A stretch of 64,000 nt of DNA from Tubulanus polymorphus. Taxonomy: Eukaryota; Nemertea; Palaeonemertea; Tubulaniformes; Tubulanidae. The stretch is from contig NC_134027.1 of the NCBI RefSeq assembly GCF_964204645.1, positions 2,220,485-2,284,484 on the forward strand, given 5' to 3'. Of this stretch, positions 23,169 to 36,543 are shown piece after piece. The notes under the pieces are model-generated. The model did not search any database. It saw only the letters and a list, made by a program, of their open reading frames with translations, and was not told the origin of the DNA. Both the position numbers and the translations under genes were made by a program. Position 1 is the stretch's first letter, and every line of letters begins with the position of its first letter.

Positions 23169-26100
23169 CTAGTGCCGTGGTGATCGTTATCTGTTTTTAC
23201 GTAGAATGACTTCATACACAATTTGATGTAAAAACTGTTTTCGACTGTGATTCATCACCCATAGTGATTCCCGCAGTGTCGAGGGGGTAATTGCTTCGTC
23301 AAACTTCGTAGTTTTTTAAAGCATATTTTGACCACGTGACCTGACGTCATCCATGTTATGAACCGAACAAGCTCGTCCTCTATCATAGATAAAATCCGTG
23401 TAGCCAGAATCTCTGACCGAGGCACATCTGTCGCAAATTGCAAGCCTACCTTTAAATACAACGTATGCCAAATGCGTTTGTCTGATCGGTTAGTTTTCCA
23501 TTTGTCCAATATAATGATTTTCAGGATTTTAACATCACATCATGCACTCACGCTATCGGAAAAGATTAATTATTCTACTTGTATTCTTATTTACTCACTC
23601 ATCTACTCCGAATCAATTCGATATAATGTAAAAATGAGAACATCTCAAACATAAAAAAGTAATATAATACTTATAATCAAAAAGAGATATCGACTGCGCT
23701 TTTTTCTCCAAAGATAACGCATATTGACTTAAATAAGAGGATATGTTTATGGGTATTATATATGGGTATGTCTGGTTGTTTTATTGTTTACACAGATAGG
23801 TTTCATCTACGAAGCTTAACTTTTTATTTTCAATTTGAGTTAAAAGGCTAAAAGCCATTAGTAATATTGATGGCCACCCGTGATGCGTCATTACATTAAG
23901 GATTATCAGTCAGAAGGTTGTTTCATGTACTTTTACTCCTGATCTATAACGCCAAAAGTGATACATCTTCGGAACTTATTCCCTACAACAATGTTTTATC
24001 CCATAATGGTGTAATTGATGAGGTGTTTATCTGAACAAATTGCCTTTTACCAGGTTCTTTATCATCCATTGATAAGCTTTTTGTCGTACATAGCCAAGTA
24101 AATTGGACATCATATACATGTATACGACCTAAAGTATTCTCGGAATAGTCACGATCATACAGCGTCGATCGTATCGTCGTCAGTTCAACACAAACTTGTA
24201 CGAAATAAAACAGAAATTGCTCATCTTAATTGTGATTCAAACTCTATCCCTATAACTATATCTTGATACGTGGTGTAAACAAACATATAAGGTGATTAGC
24301 TTAGGGATGATGTGGTATTACTTGTAGTCAGGCCGTGTGTCTCTTATGGATGAAATTGTCAATCCTCGGTTTATATGATAAAGCTTTCGATGGTATCAAC
24401 CGGCACAAGCGTTTTTGTAGCATGAACCCAGCATTCGCAAATGGAGATAATCCAGAATGATAAAAACACATGGATATCACGATGGATTTAAAACGGCACG
24501 TATATTTTACATATATCTATTTTTAGTTTTTCTGTTAATCTTATTTCGACGCACGTGAAACCATATCAGTATTTCGTGTTTACTAAGGAGTGTCGTCTTG
24601 CGTGTATAATTCAACGAAATATTATTTTAGGACACGGCTTATCTGGACAATGTAAAAGAAACCATTAAATCTCTTTTCTCGAAAATTCGGATCCCTCCTT
24701 AACTTTTCATGATAGTTAAACGTTTATCCAATCTCGTATAAGTAAATATTCAATATCAAGTGAATATGCAATATGTATCTAGTATCAATAATAGTCTGTG
24801 AACTGTTTCTCTTACAAGTGACATATGAGTGATATGCAACTGAGATTAATATCGATGTAGTGGTTTAAACCGTATACATCTATGATCATAAATGTCATTT
24901 AAGCACGCTTCCAATTAGCTTTACATAAAAATGCATTCGTTGTAGACTTGTTAACATTGATAATATACCGCCAAAGATGCTTGAATTTCACCGACGCTAC
25001 AGAAAAGTTAGCTGCTAACTTCAGACAGCGAAATAAGGCCTCATTTATACGGTAACAACGTTAGATTTCCATTTTCTCTCGCAGCATTCTCTTATTGGCG
25101 ACTGAAAGCTCGGCAAAGACGAGACAAAACTGTTTTCAATTTTGTACGCCGAGACCTGGTAAACTGTTCCGAGAGGCCAATTAGACTGACGGGACTGGCT
25201 TCACCGTGTAGTACGTGTGATTAATGGTGCTGTCGTCTTTTAAGTTATGGTTTCAGATTCTTATCTCCAAACTCGATGAAAAAGAATGCGGAAATCAAAG
25301 TCAAGGGAAGCCTAACAGAGTTAAACCTATTGTAAAACGTGGAAATAACCACCAAGAGAATTGCTAGGTCCAGGGGCATCTCTAGTTTTATGCTACGATA
25401 GATTCAAAATGCCCGTCAATATGTTTCAACTTTGCGGCAACTTTTCAAATTCTTTATCGAGAGATATTTCTATAATACTCCGTTTGCAAACGTATAGTTA
25501 AGATGTTGGCTCTCTAACTAACGAGAAGCGACGCAACAGTCAATCTGGTGTTAGTCAATGTAACAGGATTAACTAGAGACGAGACATTTAGCCGAAACGT
25601 CGCTTCCGTCTGCCTGGTTTATCAATTAATGTCAACAGAAAACACACGAAAAAAGCAAACGCTGTCTGTATTTAACTTAGAGATTTTGAGAGTAAAATTT
25701 GCATGTAAAAACGGGACGATGCAAAGACGGTAAGAAATATTTGCTTTATCCGATTTACCGCAAACTTCCCGGATAAAAGTCAGTTCATTTCTAATAACAG
25801 AATTCAATTCGTTGAGTAAATACCACTGAACTTCAAACAACGGTAAAACGGAAATTGCATTAATTCGAACGATTCGAATTCGTTACTGAATCTCTTACGT
25901 AGTTACAGTTCTGACCAGTGTTGAGAGATTTATATCGCTATCGCTGTAATAAACGACTTTGAATTGTACTGGTAATGCGGACATTAGTGTTAGATTATAA
26001 GTAATAAAATGGCCACAAATCAGATGACGAGTTGGTGTTCTACACCGGATTAGCTGCTGACGATGGTAGAGTATTGACGTGGGACATGAAAGCATACATT

Positions 26101-27216
26101 ACAATGAAACGGGAAACAGCGTCCGGGAAAATATTGCCATAACTGCTACGATCGGTCGGCGGTTTTAATTGAGTCTTTGTTGTATACCTCGTCACTCAAT
26201 TACTTCAGTCAATATAACCGCCACTATACGTTGACCTGTTCATCTTCCATCGAGATACAGTTGAGGCAACTGAAGAAGTACAAAAGCTAGATGCTATTAT
26301 CTATGAAAAGAGGACATAGAAATGAGAACCTTCCTAAGAGCGACAAAATTACATATCTCTATTCGTACTATACAGGGGACTTCCACTAAAAGAGGCAGGC
26401 GTGGATCGAAGGGTCTTGTGCGCCTTGTACAAAATTGTACGCCTTGCTAAAAACACCTTCAAATATGCCTTTTCGTTGATGAAGAATACACTTGAATGTG
26501 ACAAAAGACACTGGACCCGTCCCGAGAGGGCGTTCAACGACTATGAAATACTAACGGACGGACATAATAACTGCATGACCATATAAATACACGATGTAGA
26601 ATTGCGAATTTCGAATTGCTCGTTTGCACTGAAAGCGTAGAATCAAGAAAATGATCGGGTCTCCTTCAGTATGGTAGTTGAATACTTTCGACTCCCGCAT
26701 CTTATCAATGTAGAATTACGTCAAAAGTATCAATCATCATTGAAAATACATTCTACCAACCACAACAAACGGAGTTAAAAGTTAAGTTGTCGTTTTAGAA
26801 TATTTGACAGACGAACTTTACACGGTAATTCAGTTGAACTGAAATGACGTATCTCCAGGGAGAATCTTTTGATCGTCAACGAATGATGTTAACTACTCGC
26901 CTTATGACATGAGGTCCCTGCGGGAATAGTGACGTTTTGAATTTGATCCATTAGATATTTCTGACGAGATAATCAATCAGCCTTTAATGAATAAACGACA
27001 AAGCAACTTCCATGAATTTTTCGAATTCTCATTACAAGTCTATCGTACCTTAAACAGTGTTGCTTTGAGAGGATTTAATTCATTAGAAAAAATACAAAAT
27101 AAATGTATTTCATTATATTTGATTTCCATCCGGGACGTTGCGGGAGTTTAAGTTCCCGGTACGAATCACCATTGACGAAACTCTCACTCTGTATTGTAAC
27201 AATCATGTTCAGTATA

Positions 27217-27350
27217 TATAAATATCCCATGATAAGAATGAAAAATGAAGAGTCCGAAATGTTTCCTTGAATTAGTATAGTTTATATCAACGTTTCGACT
27301 ATTATACTAATAGTCATCTTCAGTCCTCATTCTTATTTTGGGATGTTATA
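27217..27350 (-). repeat. Palindromic element with intact hammerhead-like core
   Basis: Arms around 27217-27252 and 27317-27350 are inverted repeats (ATAAGAATG on both). On the minus strand the centre reads CTGAAGA (27317-27323), one T, a perfect 7-bp hairpin (27309-27315 with 27297-27303), then GAAA (27293-27296) and CGTTG. CTGAAGA fits the hammerhead CUGANGA exactly. A 19-base piece of the left arm (27252-27270) recurs at 1058-1076 in FEN1 intron 4. Hammerhead motifs are known from Penelope-like retroelements and retrozymes; assignment to these is inference. Confidence 0.7.
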
Positions 27351-29824
27351 TCATCCCGGTACGAATCTTGTGCGAATACTTAAGACAGAAAGTAGCTGCA
27401 CCTGTGGCGCAAAGGGTATCGTACCGTGAGATGAGAATAGATTGGGTTAAATTAAAGGGATTTGAAACTAAATCGACTTGGGATTTCATCCATTCTATAC
27501 GTTTTGCTCGACAAATTAAATCTGACAGGAGGAATCTATGCGACGTACGTGTCTTCAACAGAAAAAAAGAGAGAGAACATAAGAAAACCAAATACGTGAT
27601 TTTATTGTTTAGCTCTTAACACCGATCTATAGCGGGCGTCAACGAGTTAAAGTACCAACCATTTGTAGACTTTGCTAATGCATAATTCAAATAAACACCA
27701 ACGGATAGAGGACAACTTATTGCTTATATTTCCCTACACCTCATATGTTCCGATTGGTTTAGAATGTAATGGTATGAATTATAGATAATATGGGTACAGG
27801 AGGGTATGTATTTTCATCTTGTATCGCGTCACTCAATATGTGGAATTGCGTTGAGTTGCAATCGTCGTACATCAAGAAATTCACTTTAACGCCCTGAAGA
27901 AAAAAAGTGTATCCGTCATGTGGTGACAGTGAATTTGATTATGTTTTAAATGTCGTTTCTTTGAAGCAATTTCGTTTCTTCGATTGCTTTCTCATGTAAA
28001 TGAGAATTGAATTGAACAGTTAAAACTGTAGTCATCGATCTCAGTACTCGAACGACTCGCTGGGTACGTCGCACTTTTCATCAGGTAATTCAGAAATGGT
28101 TGTCACTTCAGATCGACTTATTCGCGGTCTGGGAAAAAAATAGATCACGTACAAAATCTGACCGATCACGGCGTCAGAATAATGTATGTGTAGGAGTGTG
28201 TAAGTCTTGATTAGTAAGAGGCATGTATCCGTGGGTGTTGACCAACGAGCCACGTTGAATTCTGATCATTGATTTCCTAAACGTCCGTGATGGTTTCGAT
28301 CAATGTCTGTCTAGAATCTTTCCGTCTTTATTCTCCGAACTCTTGTCGCGGTTTATCAGCTTTTCAATGGCATAATATAAAGAATACACGCGAAAGGAAG
28401 ATTGATGGGACTTTTTCAAGATTTTCTGTAACACTGTAATAGTGTGAATCGTGGCAATGGTGATTATGATATTTTTGAAAACGAGAACCAGTTTATTGTG
28501 AGGAATACTAAGAATTCGATTCATTGTCGACGCGTTCAATCGCTGCTAATTAGTAACAAGCTGTTGTCTCGTACCGCATACGACGGAGTTCATTATTACC
28601 GCAAATTGAGGACAGTGTTTCGCCGCTTGAGTTCCCACTGGGACCAAACCCCCGCGAGAAAATACCGTAATGGCTAAACGTGCAAGATTTGCATTTAATC
28701 ATGTGCGTATAGTAACTATTCGCCCTAAAATGCTATCTACAATCTCACTGGGGAATACATTCTAGTATGCCAGTCTGTAAACTAAAGCGAGGAGATAAAT
28801 CAGTGTTGATTATTTTAATGGCGCTGTTCAATGATAGTCACTACGAATTAGAATCATTTATATTCTAATGATGATCCGTTCGTAATTTTCCAAACACCTG
28901 TTAACCCTGTTCGCGAACCGAAACAGCAATTCACATTATGCCTGAATAATTTGAGCATGAAAATTAATTCTATATTTTCAATCATTCGCCGATAAGTGAA
29001 GAATTTTTTTTCTAATCAATATCTGCGGGTATGAAAATGATTCATATATTTTCTTTGGTTTGCTTTGAAATGTATCCTCGACGCTATTATACATGGTGTA
29101 TTATTAGCATTGATGGTGGAGTCAGCACGTTTATTTCTGATAGTTAGAACCTTACGTGCGTAATTAGCATAAAAATATGTTTTGATTCAGTTTGTGAAGA
29201 CACGCATCACGGTAACTCTCTCCCACTCCTATTACTCCATCTGTTCCGCTACGCATTCAAATGATGCTTTCACGTTATTTGACGTTGCGTCTCGCTGATT
29301 CAATGAGTTATTTCGGCGAAAAAATTACGAACTTTAGCAAGGAAGTTCCTGTAGTGACTTCCTGAAATCAGATTTTTAGATTATTCTCGCTTTTAAGTGG
29401 GAATCTGAGATGCATGTTTCAATCGAACTAAGTTTTGAGCGCACGTAACTTGGTAGGGTGTAACCACAAAGTCATGTCCCTCGTTCGTGAGTGAACACGA
29501 TAGATTTACGTCATTTTCTCTTCGTTAAGACGTCACAGTTTAACTATAAATAACTGATACTTAATGATAACGTTGCATCATATTCAATGATTTGATCAAT
29601 TACCCGCCGCACGACGGGCAAATACGAAATATTATGATTAAGTATATTTGTAAGTTTAAAGTATGAGATGAATCGCCTCTAGCGACATGGATAACAAGCA
29701 TTCGAACGAATATCCTAAAAGCAGGGTTCCTTTTCCACATATCGTAGCATTCACTAAAAATTACCTCAAATTGACTGCGTTACGAATGTCCCTTTCGTTT
29801 TTTAATACGAGCGCGACATAACTA

Positions 29825-29871
29825 GATATACATATATATATATATATAGATATATATATATATATATATAT
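29825..29871. repeat. TA dinucleotide microsatellite
   Basis: Nearly uninterrupted TA repeats. Confidence 0.9.
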
Positions 29872-30277
29872 TTTGAATGTCGTAAGAGTTGTTCGGCGCA
29901 TGCTAAACCGGCCGGATATTCATCCATCAGGAATACACAGTATAGGCAACAGGCTATAAAGACAAAGATGAATTGTCAAACTGGGACATATTTTATTGTT
30001 TATCATTATCATAGGTAAATCTTGATTTAGCCGTCACGTGAAGCATTATTGCTTTATGAACTGTTAAGCGATAACAACGTGGCCATTGTTGGGAATTGGG
30101 AATTTCTGCTGTTTTCCTATCCGTAAATAATGTAGCGTCGGGAATTGTGTAGGCCGGTATCACGAAGTCGATTAGGGGTACGCGATCATAGCCTTGGAGC
30201 GTGGCATTTTTCGATGAATCATACACATAATCTCCGCAATCTGACGTAGAAGCCCTAGCCTAAAACCAGACCAGACG

Positions 30278-30318
30278 GATTAGAGATTTTTATAAGCCTT
30301 CATTGGCTTCATCTAATC
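30278..30318. other. Small hairpin in a possible LINE 3' tail
   Basis: GATTAGA pairs with TCTAATC, and inside it AAGCC pairs with GGCTT around the loop TTCATT. The following 90 bases look like the AT-rich 3' end of an invertebrate non-LTR retroelement, but no coding part is present. Confidence 0.35.
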
Positions 30319-32149
30319 TCCTCCACATTATATTAAAACATTTCATATTTGTATATCTCTTTATGACATGTTGTAATTTTATTGTGGAAATAGATTTATT
30401 AAAGCCCTAACCAGACCCCAGTTATATTAGTCCCGGGCTAACTAAGAGAATGGCGATTCCACAGTAGCGTTCAAACGTAAATCACTCACTCGTCACCAAA
30501 ATGCTATTAAAACGTGCTATGGCAAGTGAGGTGAATCGCGACCAGAACCAGTTGGCATTCACAAGGAATAATTTCATCAGCGCTAAAATTTGGCACGGGC
30601 CTGCGTCCGGGCCAAATTTGGGTCTACACACTCTTGATGGCGGTTCTCGCCATTTTTCAGAAAATATCTTCGTTATTTGCTATGACAGTTGCTTAACCGA
30701 AAGTCACGATACACTTAAATTGAACTGATAAACCTACAATTAAAATGGATCAGACGCAATTATCTGAGCGATAACACTCTAATCAGACTGACGACGAAAT
30801 AAGTCGTACTGCGTTAATGATTATGACAAACAACATCAAAACGAAGTTGACATTTAAATCAACGTGAAACAAATGCTCGAAACTTCATCATGAAATAACA
30901 GGAAAGATTTTTGTATTTTCATAATCGAAAATCATTTTCTTCGCATTTGCGTTAATGAGAAAAAGAAATTAGGTTTTTCAAATGGATAACTGATGCATGG
31001 TGAACATGTCTTTTCTGGCACCGATAACGTAATGATAACTTTGGATTCGAGAAATGAAAAAAAAGCTAAGAAAGTGTTTTGATGAAAAAGTTCACAGCGC
31101 ATACTTACGAGTGATGCATTTTATCCGGTGAATGTGATTAGTGCGTCCATTTGAAAGTAAATGGCGAGATTCAGACCACGTGTGGATTGATATAGTTGAA
31201 GATAGCGTTGTATCACTACTCGACTAGTGCCTGTCACTGGGGTGTCGCGCAACTTTTATACTCTTCCGTAAACATTCGGAGCAAATCAGATACGCCGGAT
31301 ACTGGACGTTGCCATACCAACACCCAAAGAGAAGACGGCGTACAATCTGTGGACAAAAACTTGTGTTTCTAGTTTGCTATGCGATACAGTTTCCGAACAA
31401 GACCAACAGAAAATCAAAAATTACCATCCAAAATATTTAGTCTAATAATGCGTAGCAATTGGTGTCCCTTGGCGTTGAAAAGTCATATGTTTAGCGAGCA
31501 TTCTGAAATATGTTTATCCGGAACTTGAAAACTCTGGTGGCATCATTTTGTCGACTTTCTTTGACTACTGCTTTTTCATACAAGTCTGTAATTGTGAAAA
31601 CAAAACAATCTTAGAACTCCCACCATCGAAAAATAACGTTCAATCCAGCTAACGAGATGTCAAACACAAACAACGCGTCCAATTTAGTAGATCACGTGTT
31701 GTTCGTATAGACGGAAATGTTTTATTGTTTTACTCCTGGTGAAATTGAATTTCTTCTTTGACTTCATAAACAATAGTGAAATTGAAATCAATGTTTTCAG
31801 TGCGTAGTGGCTAGAAAACGCACATACAGAAATGAATGTATACACATTGCCTATTGCCATCGAAACCCACATACCCTGGTTTCTCTAGTTTTATTAAATA
31901 TCAATGATCCTCAATTTTTCGAAAGTAGCTTATTATCTGATTCTCCAGATCTGATAGTATATTGAAAAGTACTCCACTACTGTTCAACTTTCGAGTTCCA
32001 TATCATTGGAGTATTTCGAATATGACATATTGCGACCGATCATCTAATTAGAGCAACATCATTTGTGTTTGATATAGAATTTGAATTATATATATCATAA
32101 ACTATCATCACTTAATTAAGTAAATAGAGGAGCCGTTGTTGAATCAGTA

Positions 32150-32332
32150 ACACGCTCGTAGAGACGGATAGTACTTATGGGTTAACTAGTTATCGCTACT
32201 TGTGTATAGTAGCCTCATCAGGTAAATGAATGTTCACTCATTTACCTGATGAATCAACTAGCTCGTATCATGAATATATACAACTAGTTAACCTATGAAG
32301 TGGTACTGTCCGTCGTAACGAACGTTGTTACT
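32150..32332. repeat. Large imperfect palindrome
   Basis: Two arms of about 80-90 bp meet at 32232 (CATCAGGTAAATGA against TCATTTACCTGATG). Pairing continues outward through GGTTAACTAGTT/AACTAGTTAACC and GACGGATAGTAC/GTACTGTCCGTC, with an unpaired stretch between. Consistent with a foldback or retroelement terminal structure. Confidence 0.8.
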
Positions 32333-32627
32333 ATCTATCACTTCGTATCACTTCGTTTTTTGGTCGATATGAAAAAATACTCCTTCGGCAATGGCAGTAG
32401 CATTTAATGCGGGCATTTGTTTAAAAAACTTAACTCTTTTGTCAAAAGATGCGACGGCTGTTTTGTATTGGTAATATCACGCGTTGAGGCTATTCGTAGA
32501 ACAAGCCTTTGGCATAAATGAATAGCACCACTGCATCCGTTCGTTTATATATTGTTCATAATTCAAACGGATTAAATTCATGTTAAACTCCGCTTCTGTT
32601 GTGGTAGAATTCTATATAGCGGTACGA

Positions 32628-32775
32628 ACAGAAAGAGAGAGCGAGGGAGGGAGAGAGATATAGAGAGAAGGAGGAAGGGAAATGTGGAGGGATGGAGATA
32701 TCAGGGAGAGAGGGTGGAAGGGATAGGGTGGGGAAGAGAGTGAGGGAGAGGGAGAGAACGAGAGATAGAATACAA
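32628..32775. repeat. Polypurine (GA-rich) low-complexity tract
   Basis: Almost pure A/G on the plus strand for about 150 bases, irregular GAGA/GGGA units. May form non-B DNA. Confidence 0.9.
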
Positions 32776-34609
32776 ACTGTTTCAGCGCTGTGTAATCGCC
32801 ATTTGGTCATTTAGGTTGTGGAATTATTTGGATAACACCCGACAAACCAATAAGTATATGACAATGTGTGTACCAAACAATCAACTAGCCAGCTCAGTTC
32901 TACTCGGTCAAGATACACCGGTTTAAAGCTATCAGTCACGACCGAATTTTCTGTACAAATCGTCCCGAGCAGGCTAATAACATGTTTAGATGATCCGCGC
33001 CATTTTTGGCGTATACGTGTTCGGCTATTAATGAACAGCGGTCGGCGGCCATACCGTATAGTCCTAATAATATTTGTTACACACTGTCAAAACTACATCG
33101 TGGTTTCATCGGTGTGGTGATGGCAACAGGGCTAATCAGATCGGTGTGTATTAGTGACGGGAACGTGATGTCGTAGTACTTCCAACATTTCATTTATTCC
33201 GAAACATTCGATGTTACACATTGCTTTAGAAAACGTACTACAAACACACACGAAGATTCTCAATTCTTCAATTAGCTCGACGTTCCCTTGAGACAATTCC
33301 GATTACAACTGAAACTCCCACGAGTCAACTTCACATTTTGTGAATAAAGTATTTCAAATCGGGGCTGAAAAATTGAAAATAATTTCATTTTCTGCGTACG
33401 ATTAAAACTACCCCTATTAAGGAATGTTGGATCTTGAAGAAATTACGATAGTTCCATTCTTCAAGAGTTTCGCATATCGGCTCTATTAGCATATCACCCG
33501 GATTATAACCAGTTTCCATATGTTTGAAATCGAAAATGTTGTCGGAGATGAACGTCACGAGCTACGTGATGGGGCGATTGAAGACAGGCCTCAAATTCAT
33601 CCGTTCAAACGTTCATTTGATTCCCCAGCAGCTAGATAGGAAATTATTTCTGAATGAACTGATCTGAAATCCCATTACGCTCAGAATCACCTGCGGATCA
33701 TATTTAAAAGCCTAGTTTTTCATATTTCATTTATGAAATTGATGTTCAAACGTGATTTTACCATCAGATCTCTGCCACTCATTTTAAAGTGAAATTAGCG
33801 TTTCATTAAAAAAATAACTTTTGAGAACAGCGAAACATAGCTTTTGCCTGGTTTATACCGAGGAGATTTTATATAGTAATTTTTCATCAAAAAGTTATCG
33901 ACTGACAAGAAATGCTGCTGGCGTGGAAAAATATCCGTTCGTCAAAACACAGTTAAATCATATGCTTTGACTGAGGCAATGTAAATGAATGTTCTCACAA
34001 TATTGAGACTCCAGGGAATCGTACCTCATCACTACGTTCGTTTACATTGTTTATCATTTCTGTACGATTTTCCACGTAAATTGTCGTTTAACCGAAATTG
34101 AATTGTCTCGTTTAGATGCACAGGTAAATTGACGCTAGCGGTCGTATTTTCTGATTTCGATTAGCAGTAATGTTTATTCCTGTTTCGGCGCGCTATGGAT
34201 TAACAGCAATGTCTGTTAAAGGTTTAGTTAATCGAGTGAAAGAAAGAACGCAGTTTTTGTTGGTGGCTTTAATGAGTGCGTATATACGAGTTACGTAGGT
34301 TGGGGTTCTATTCAATTTTGATATGATACCAGACAGACGATTCGAAATCATTCGCCATCTATACGCGATTCCTGGTGTTAGAAACACGGGCCAGTTTTGT
34401 CTTTAAATTGACTAGAATTGTCTCTCCCTGATTAGAAATTAAAACTGTTATTTAAACCAGCCCTGGATCTATGTGTCTTGTAGTTATAGACATAAAGTGC
34501 GACTGTACGTTCTATATATGATTTTTCTGTCTCCTCGGTGATTGCTACTCGATATTTGCGTAGAAAATATACAAGCCATCGATGATGTCCACTATTTCTG
34601 ATTTATAAG

Positions 34610-34647
34610 TGTACATAATAATGTACATAATAATATGGTACATAATA
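34610..34647. repeat. 12-bp tandem repeat, about three units
   Basis: Two exact TGTACATAATAA units and a third diverged one. Confidence 0.75.
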
Positions 34648-35447
34648 TGAATGGAGATTCATGTGAATTGTGCTTATGAGGAATCATTTTATCTAGGTCT
34701 ATATTTTCACGTTTTTGCGAACATCAAGATGCGTTGTTTTCAGAATCATGGAGTGCGTGTTGGTCACAACGTCTTAGACGGTGTCAACTATCGACTCGGT
34801 TTTATCGCTGCCTGTCCAGAATCGCGAGTTTCTAGCGGAATCGTCTGAAGAACACTGTCAATCAGTATGCAAGCGATACAACTCATTATAAATCATGCGA
34901 TGAACTAAAACGATTAACTTCGAATATATATCTGTGACCGATAGAATAAAGCGACGGCTGAACCGTTCCATTGCAGAGTCTGTTTGAATGCCGACTGCCA
35001 ATACTAATTTTTGATAAATAAAAAGGGATATAATGATTGATTTAACTGTTTCTTTTTGAGAATTTTAAGATTCGTACATCTGAAATGAAATACCTTATAT
35101 CGCTAAGACGTATTATCATCACAGTAACGATTGTAACATATTGTGTAAAAAGTAACAATGAAATGAGATCAATGAGGAATATATGCCTATATATGTATGT
35201 CCATTACGAAGGCGTATGTGTTTTGCCAAATTGCTACCATCAGTGGTAATTGCATGTTGTGTTTTTGTTTGTGTTTATCAACACTTAATAAAAAGTATAC
35301 ATGTATGAATGCAGAGTAGACTTGTAATCGTACGACAAATTTTCTAGAAAATTGTGTAAGTTTAAGTATAATTTTTCTACTTTCTCTACGTATTTAACTC
35401 TTTCCTGGTTGCGGTTTGTAATTGTTTTTCGTGGTTGGGTTACAGAA

Positions 35448-36324
35448 ATGATGGTTCGGTTATTGTTTACCCTGGTACTAGCCGTTATATGTACCTTCAC
35501 AGGTAGGTTGGAAATTGTTCATTACATTTTATGACTCTCTTCTATAATTTCGCACTGACAGAATTCGATCCTGAAATTCCTTTTTAGAGGCTGCATCGAG
35601 GACCATAACGGTGATAGAGGGTAAGCCATTTTCACTGACTTGTAGAGTTCCGAGAAAACCGAGGTCGGTGCCGTTGGAATGGATGTACAAAGCTCCCGGT
35701 GAAGTCAGATTCGAGAAGATAATGACAAACTGTCGTGTTACGAGCATGCGTTTCTCTAAGTTAGGTATTTGGTCCTCGGACTGCGAGCCTTCGACGGGAA
35801 CTTATAAAATCTTTTTCAATTATGCACGGGCTGCGAATGCAGGAGTCTACACGTGTGTGGTAAGAAATAAAAGATTAGACACGACCGTCGTCGTTAAAGG
35901 TATTCATTATTAATTTTTGCTTTGAAGAAGTATACGTATCTAAAGAAAGTCCCGCTTAAAACTGAGTTGATATATAACATTTCAAATTCAGATGCCGAAT
36001 ATACAATAAGAACTGAATTGCGCCCAGGTCCAAGATTGGAAGAAGGACGTTACGCTACATTTAATTGTTCAGTCCCACATTTGCCGAAAGGAAAGAAAAT
36101 ATTATGGTATTTCAGTAACGGTAATCGTAATGGATACCTCAGCAGTCGCGAGGATAGGTGTAGAGCGGATTACATGCCAATCGTTACAGATCTTGGAATT
36201 CAATTTTACTCATGTACACCAAACAGTGTTGAATTCACGATATCACACGTCGAGGCAGATAATACAGGTCAATATACCTGTATAGTGGGTCGCAAAAGGA
36301 AAACCGTCTCTCTTCACGTCGAAG
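35448..36324 (+). CDS. Ig-A: secreted two-Ig-domain protein
   Basis: Exon 35448-35502 encodes a signal peptide (MMVRLLFTLVLAVICTFTG). Exons 35588-35899 and 35992-36324 each encode one Ig domain; all junctions are phase 1. Domain 1 has Cys (LTCRV), Trp (LEWMY), two extra Cys (TNCRV, SDCEP) and YTC; domain 2 has NCSVP, WYF, DRCRA, YSCTP and QYTC. No transmembrane segment or GPI signal is seen, so the product should be secreted. The 3' end is uncertain: the exon ends in a good phase-1 donor and could splice to a tail exon at 38194-38222 (total 242 residues), which is homologous to the Ig-A2 tail, or join the Ig exon at 37483 to make a three-domain protein like Ig-D. Near-duplicate of Ig-A2. Confidence 0.85.
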
Positions 36325-36476
36325 GTTCGTTTTTTTAACATTCAATATCAAAGAAAAAACATTTTGTAAAAGATTACTGTCTTACAATCGTCATGCAGAC
36401 ATTATAGCAAGATTGGGTTTTTTTCATACTTAGAATCATATCAACTATAGTACTGGGTCATCATTGATATGGATAT

Positions 36477-36543
36477 CATCTTCATTCGGTGGGGATTCGA
36501 ACCTGACTCACGAGTTTCGAATCCCTGCTTATGAATGAGGATG
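36477..36543. mobile_element. Minimal copy (67 bp) of the B-box-containing MITE
   Basis: Starts CATCTTCATTCGGTGGGG and ends ATGAATGAGGATG, forming an inverted repeat with the same CATC(T/C)TC ends as the copies at 2648 and 6836. Both arms contain a GATTCGAA core. The matching position after Ig-A2 (about 40045-40070) lacks it, so insertion seems to postdate the duplication. A clean target-site duplication was not visible. Confidence 0.65.

Larger units (their letters stand above)
19941..35447. other. Gene desert of about 15 kb
   Basis: No exon chain with splice sites and sustained frame was found on either strand; the open frames present are short and lack recognisable motifs. The region holds the repeats listed separately (23024, 27217, 29825, 30278, 32150, 32628, 34610). 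It may carry regulatory sequence for the flanking GPCR and Ig genes. Confidence 0.6.

Noticed and set aside
27338-27619. 93-codon plus-strand open frame next to the palindrome
   Set aside because: Also open on the opposite strand, no domain recognised, no exon signals; probably chance or a transposon remnant too decayed to name.
32583-32810. Minus-strand frame rich in Leu, Ser and Pro
   Set aside because: Translation of a polypurine tract on the other strand.
35529-35747. Minus-strand open frame over the Ig-A domain-1 exon, repeated at 39185-39436
   Set aside because: It is the antisense of a clear Ig exon; its conservation between copies reflects the duplicated sense exon.
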